Assembly (NCBI GenBank): GCA_027016675.1
Contig: JALUSH010000213.1
Span: 1 to 8,521, forward strand
Length of the DNA stretch: 8,521 bases
DNA from: Thermodesulfovibrio sp.
GTDB lineage: Bacteria > Nitrospirota > Thermodesulfovibrionia > Thermodesulfovibrionales > JdFR-85
Direction: 5' to 3'
In this document: positions 6,594 through 8,521 of the stretch, piece after piece
How the letters are laid out: every line of letters begins with the position of its first letter
Numbering within the stretch: the first letter of the stretch is position 1
Translations under genes and position numbers: made by a program
The notes under the pieces: generated by a model
Told to the model about the DNA's origin: nothing
The model's input: the letters and a program-made list of their open reading frames with translations, nothing else
The model's database searches: none

Positions 6594-7229
6594 ATGCTCT
6601 ATGGTGGTATCTGTTTTATAACAGACAGCAGATTCAGGCAATACACAGTCGAAGAGACTGTAAGGATGGTGCTTGATGCAGGGGTTAAATGGATTCAGTA
6701 CAGAGAGAAACATCTGACACGTAAAGAGATCTATTATCAAGCAGAAAGATTGAGAAAAATCACAGAAGAGTACAGAGCTATACTTATTATAAATGACCAC
6801 GCAGATATTGCCTTCTTTGTAGATGCTGATGGGGTTCATTTAGGACAGGATGACCTTCCACTTAATGAAGGAAGAAAGGTCATGGGCTCTCGTATCATTG
6901 GAATATCAACCCATAATATAGATGAGGCAAAAAAGGCAGAATATGATATGGCTGATTATATTGGCTATGGACCAATTTATCCGACATCCACTAAAGAAGA
7001 TGCAGATATACCTAAAGGCATCTCTGGTTTACAGATGATAACAGGTACTGTAAACCTCCCTGTAGTTGCCATTGGAGGGATAAAGTTGGAGAGTCTTGAA
7101 GAGATATTCATGGCAGGTGCTGCAGCAGTAGCTGTGGCCTCGGCTATACTGGGTGCTGAATCCCCATACAACAAAGCAAGGGAATTTGTTAAAATAATAG
7201 AAAGGTTAAAAAATGAAAAGAAGGTATAA
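6594..7229 (+). CDS. thiE: Thiamine phosphate synthase
   Basis: The product has 211 residues, the normal size for this TIM-barrel enzyme. ThiE joins the pyrimidine HMP-PP to the thiazole phosphate to give thiamine phosphate, releasing pyrophosphate. Visible family motifs are QYREK (35-39), INDHADIA (67-73), DGVHLGQDDLP (79-89), GISTHN (103-108), GPIYPTSTK (126-134) and VAIGGI (158-163). PTSTK and the GQDD segment are the pyrophosphate and metal-binding elements of true ThiE, which argues against the related TenI regulator. ATG 6594 is preceded by AAGGA nine bases upstream. The gene overlaps the following radical SAM gene by 17 bases, so the two are probably translated from one mRNA. No other thiamine gene lies in the window. 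Confidence 0.9.
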   Translation: MLYGGICFITDSRFRQYTVEETVRMVLDAGVKWIQYREKHLTRKEIYYQAERLRKITEEYRAILIINDHADIAFFVDADGVHLGQDDLPLNEGRKVMGSRIIGISTHNIDEAKKAEYDMADYIGYGPIYPTSTKEDADIPKGISGLQMITGTVNLPVVAIGGIKLESLEEIFMAGAAAVAVASAILGAESPYNKAREFVKIIERLKNEKKV

Positions 7230-8142
7230 TTCCTTTGGTCCGTATCTTAAAGAACTTTATGGAGAAAGGGTCTATAAGGTTAATGTAGATGCGGGTTTTA
7301 CATGTCCAAACAGGGACGGTACTGTTGGGTATGGTGGCTGTATATACTGCAACAATGACAGTTTTCGACCATCATCCTGCAGGTCTGTTACTCCAGTTAT
7401 AGAACAGATAAGAAACGGAATTTCCTATCTCACCAGGCGATACAAGGCAAAGAAGTTTATTGTATACTTCCAGCCTTACACAAATACCTATGCACCTTTA
7501 GAACGGCTGGAGGCTCTTTACAATGAGGCTCTGAGTGAACCCTCTGTTGTAGGACTTGCAATCGGTACAAGACCTGATTGTGTTGATGAAGAAAAGATAT
7601 CCCTTCTTCAGAGACTTTCAAAAGACTATTTTGTGCTTATTGAGTATGGACTGCAATCCATATACGATAAAACCCTAAAGTTTATAAACAGAGGACATGA
7701 TTACAATACCTTTCTGAAGGCAGTTGAAATGACCACTAACAGGGGTATTCATATAGGAGCACATATAATAGTGGGATTCCCTACTGAAACAGAAGAGGAG
7801 ATGCTGGCTATGGCAGATGAAATCTCCCAGCTTCCAGTCTCCTTCCTGAAGATCCATCAACTTCAGATTGTAAGGGATACAGTATTAGAGCAATATTATC
7901 AACTCAACCCCTTTCACACCTTTGAATACGAAGAGTATATTGATTTTGTAGTCAGATTTATAGAACGGCTTTCCCCTGCTATAATCCTACAGAGACTCTT
8001 TGCAACAGCTCCTGATGATATCCTTTTAGCTCCAAGGTGGGATAAATCAAGACACGAAATAACAAGAGATATTGAAAACAGATTTGTAGAACTGGACACC
8101 TATCAGGGCAGACTCTTTAAATCTGTCAAAAAAACTTTTTAA
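7213..8142 (+). CDS. Radical SAM protein, TIGR01212/YhcC family
   Basis: The product has 309 residues, the typical length of the family. The Fe-S cluster site is Cys31-x11-Cys43-x2-Cys46 within FTCPNRDG and GGCIYCNN. This is the wide first spacing that marks the YhcC group, not the classic CX3CX2C. Further family blocks are YFQPYTNTY (85-93), GTRPDC (118-123), EYGLQS (144-149), GFPTET (188-193) and KIHQLQI (213-219), all consistent with the Elp3/MiaB/NifB-type radical SAM barrel. The protein should cleave S-adenosylmethionine reductively to form a 5'-deoxyadenosyl radical; I do not know its substrate. ATG 7213 lies inside the end of thiE, with AGAAAGG (7199-7205) seven bases upstream, so translation is probably coupled to thiE. 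The gene ends 22 bases from the convergent DUF3553-like gene. Confidence 0.9.
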   Translation: MKRRYNSFGPYLKELYGERVYKVNVDAGFTCPNRDGTVGYGGCIYCNNDSFRPSSCRSVTPVIEQIRNGISYLTRRYKAKKFIVYFQPYTNTYAPLERLEALYNEALSEPSVVGLAIGTRPDCVDEEKISLLQRLSKDYFVLIEYGLQSIYDKTLKFINRGHDYNTFLKAVEMTTNRGIHIGAHIIVGFPTETEEEMLAMADEISQLPVSFLKIHQLQIVRDTVLEQYYQLNPFHTFEYEEYIDFVVRFIERLSPAIILQRLFATAPDDILLAPRWDKSRHEITRDIENRFVELDTYQGRLFKSVKKTF

Positions 8143-8164
8143 TTTTTCCCTCTTTAATTAACTC

Positions 8165-8383
8165 TCAATATATTATTCTAATTCCAGTATAGTAACAGCA
8201 ACATTCATGGTCAAGGTCATTGATAAATGACCTTTCTTCACCATCTTCAAATAATACCTTAACAAGACAGAATCCGCCCTCGAGGGAAGAATGCTTTTCT
8301 TCAACTACTACACCTTCACCCCAGTAATGGTATCTCACATGTACTACCCTGTCTCCAACCTTTAAATATAGCCGTGGCCTCAT
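8165..8383 (-). CDS. Small DUF3553-like protein with a predicted SH3-like fold
   Basis: This minus-strand gene encodes 72 residues. VGDRVVHVRYHYWGEGVVVEE followed by VKVLFEDGEERSF is the pattern of DUF3553 and related SH3/Tudor-like beta barrels (as in the CarD/Mfd interaction domain and the UvrD C-terminus): a G-D/x-x-V-x-H start, a Trp-Gly turn (21-22), then a V-x-F-x-x-G strand pair. Such domains often bind RNA polymerase or nucleic acid, but no function is proven for the stand-alone form. Unusually, the tail carries three consecutive cysteines (61-63) plus Cys39, which could bind a metal or form disulfides. ATG 8383 has no Shine-Dalgarno site; a TATAAT lies just upstream. It is the only convincing minus-strand gene and faces the radical SAM gene tail to tail. 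Confidence 0.65.
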   Translation of the reverse strand: MRPRLYLKVGDRVVHVRYHYWGEGVVVEEKHSSLEGGFCLVKVLFEDGEERSFINDLDHECCCYYTGIRIIY

Positions 8384-8394
8384 ATAATGTTTAT

Positions 8395-8400
8395 ATTATA
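8395..8400 (-). promoter_or_regulatory. Candidate -10 box for the DUF3553-like gene
   Basis: Read on the minus strand this is a perfect TATAAT ending 11 bases before the ATG at 8383. The predicted start near 8388 leaves a leader of only about five bases, matching the absence of a ribosome binding site. No good -35 was found at 16-18 bases. Confidence 0.4.
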
Positions 8401-8500
8401 GCATCTTTTATTTTTGAAATCTTGAATTATCAGGAAATGCTACCTTTACAGTGAATCAGTAACCTGCTGGTACTACCTGCTCCCTGTCAATCCCTTTTTC

Positions 8501-8509
8501 TGATATAAT
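8501..8509 (+). promoter_or_regulatory. Candidate extended -10 promoter pointing out of the window
   Basis: TGATATAAT is a perfect extended -10 (TG, one base, TATAAT). CTGTCA at 8484-8489 is the nearest -35-like element but sits only 14 bases away. ACCTGCT occurs twice just upstream (8462-8468 and 8475-8481), 13 bases apart, and could be a paired binding site. The gene it would serve begins beyond the right edge. Confidence 0.4.
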
Positions 8510-8521
8510 ACACAGTAAGAT

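Noticed and set aside
6430..6621. A 63-codon + strand open frame spanning the gap between the cytochrome and thiE.
   Set aside because: It overlaps both real genes out of frame and lacks a ribosome binding site; the hydrophobic stretch comes from the T-rich gap.
8131..8160. Shared terminator between the convergent radical SAM and DUF3553-like genes.
   Set aside because: Only A/T-rich runs with very short, GC-poor pairing are present; no stable hairpin can be drawn.

Overview
The window is moderately AT-rich bacterial DNA with genes packed almost entirely on the + strand. It looks like a Gram-negative anaerobe: there is an outer-membrane FadL-type barrel with a signal peptide and a terminal Phe, and an exported octaheme cytochrome c of the tetrathionate reductase (OTR) family. 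The protein set would fit Nitrospirota (Thermodesulfovibrio-like sulfur-cycle bacteria) or a deltaproteobacterial lineage. That placement is an impression from family resemblance, and the window holds no marker gene to prove it.

Layout. Bases 1-124 are the right end of an IS200/IS605-type insertion sequence, with the last 28 codons of its TnpA transposase followed by a GC-rich right-end hairpin. Next come a membrane-anchored TPR protein (167-901), a FadL/OmpP1 barrel (994-2379) and a stand-alone acyl-ACP/acyl-CoA synthetase of the Aas type (2489-4012). A fusion of an ATP-cone to an Mrr-like PD-(D/E)XK nuclease follows (4034-4864). A 189-bp intergenic stretch with a long hairpin separates it from the octaheme cytochrome (5054-6490). 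Then thiE (6594-7229) overlaps by 17 bp with a TIGR01212/YhcC-type radical SAM protein (7213-8142). The only convincing minus-strand gene is a 72-aa DUF3553-like protein (8165-8383). A possible rightward promoter sits at the right edge.

How the genes may work together. The FadL-like porin and the acyl synthetase form a plausible uptake-and-activation pair for exogenous fatty acids. The cytochrome would be a periplasmic terminal reductase or oxidase for sulfur or nitrogen oxyanions, but no partner dehydrogenase or c-type maturation gene lies nearby. The ATP-cone nuclease is the least explained gene: it joins a nucleotide-sensing domain to a DNA-cleaving fold with no methylase beside it. No CRISPR array, tRNA, rRNA, prophage or complete defence operon is visible.

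A recurrent regulatory pattern is that three genes with no good ribosome binding site for their ATG (acyl synthetase, cytochrome, DUF3553-like protein) each have a near-consensus -10 box ending 5 to 11 bases before that ATG. This would make their transcripts leaderless or nearly so. All product names come from reading motifs; no database search was possible.
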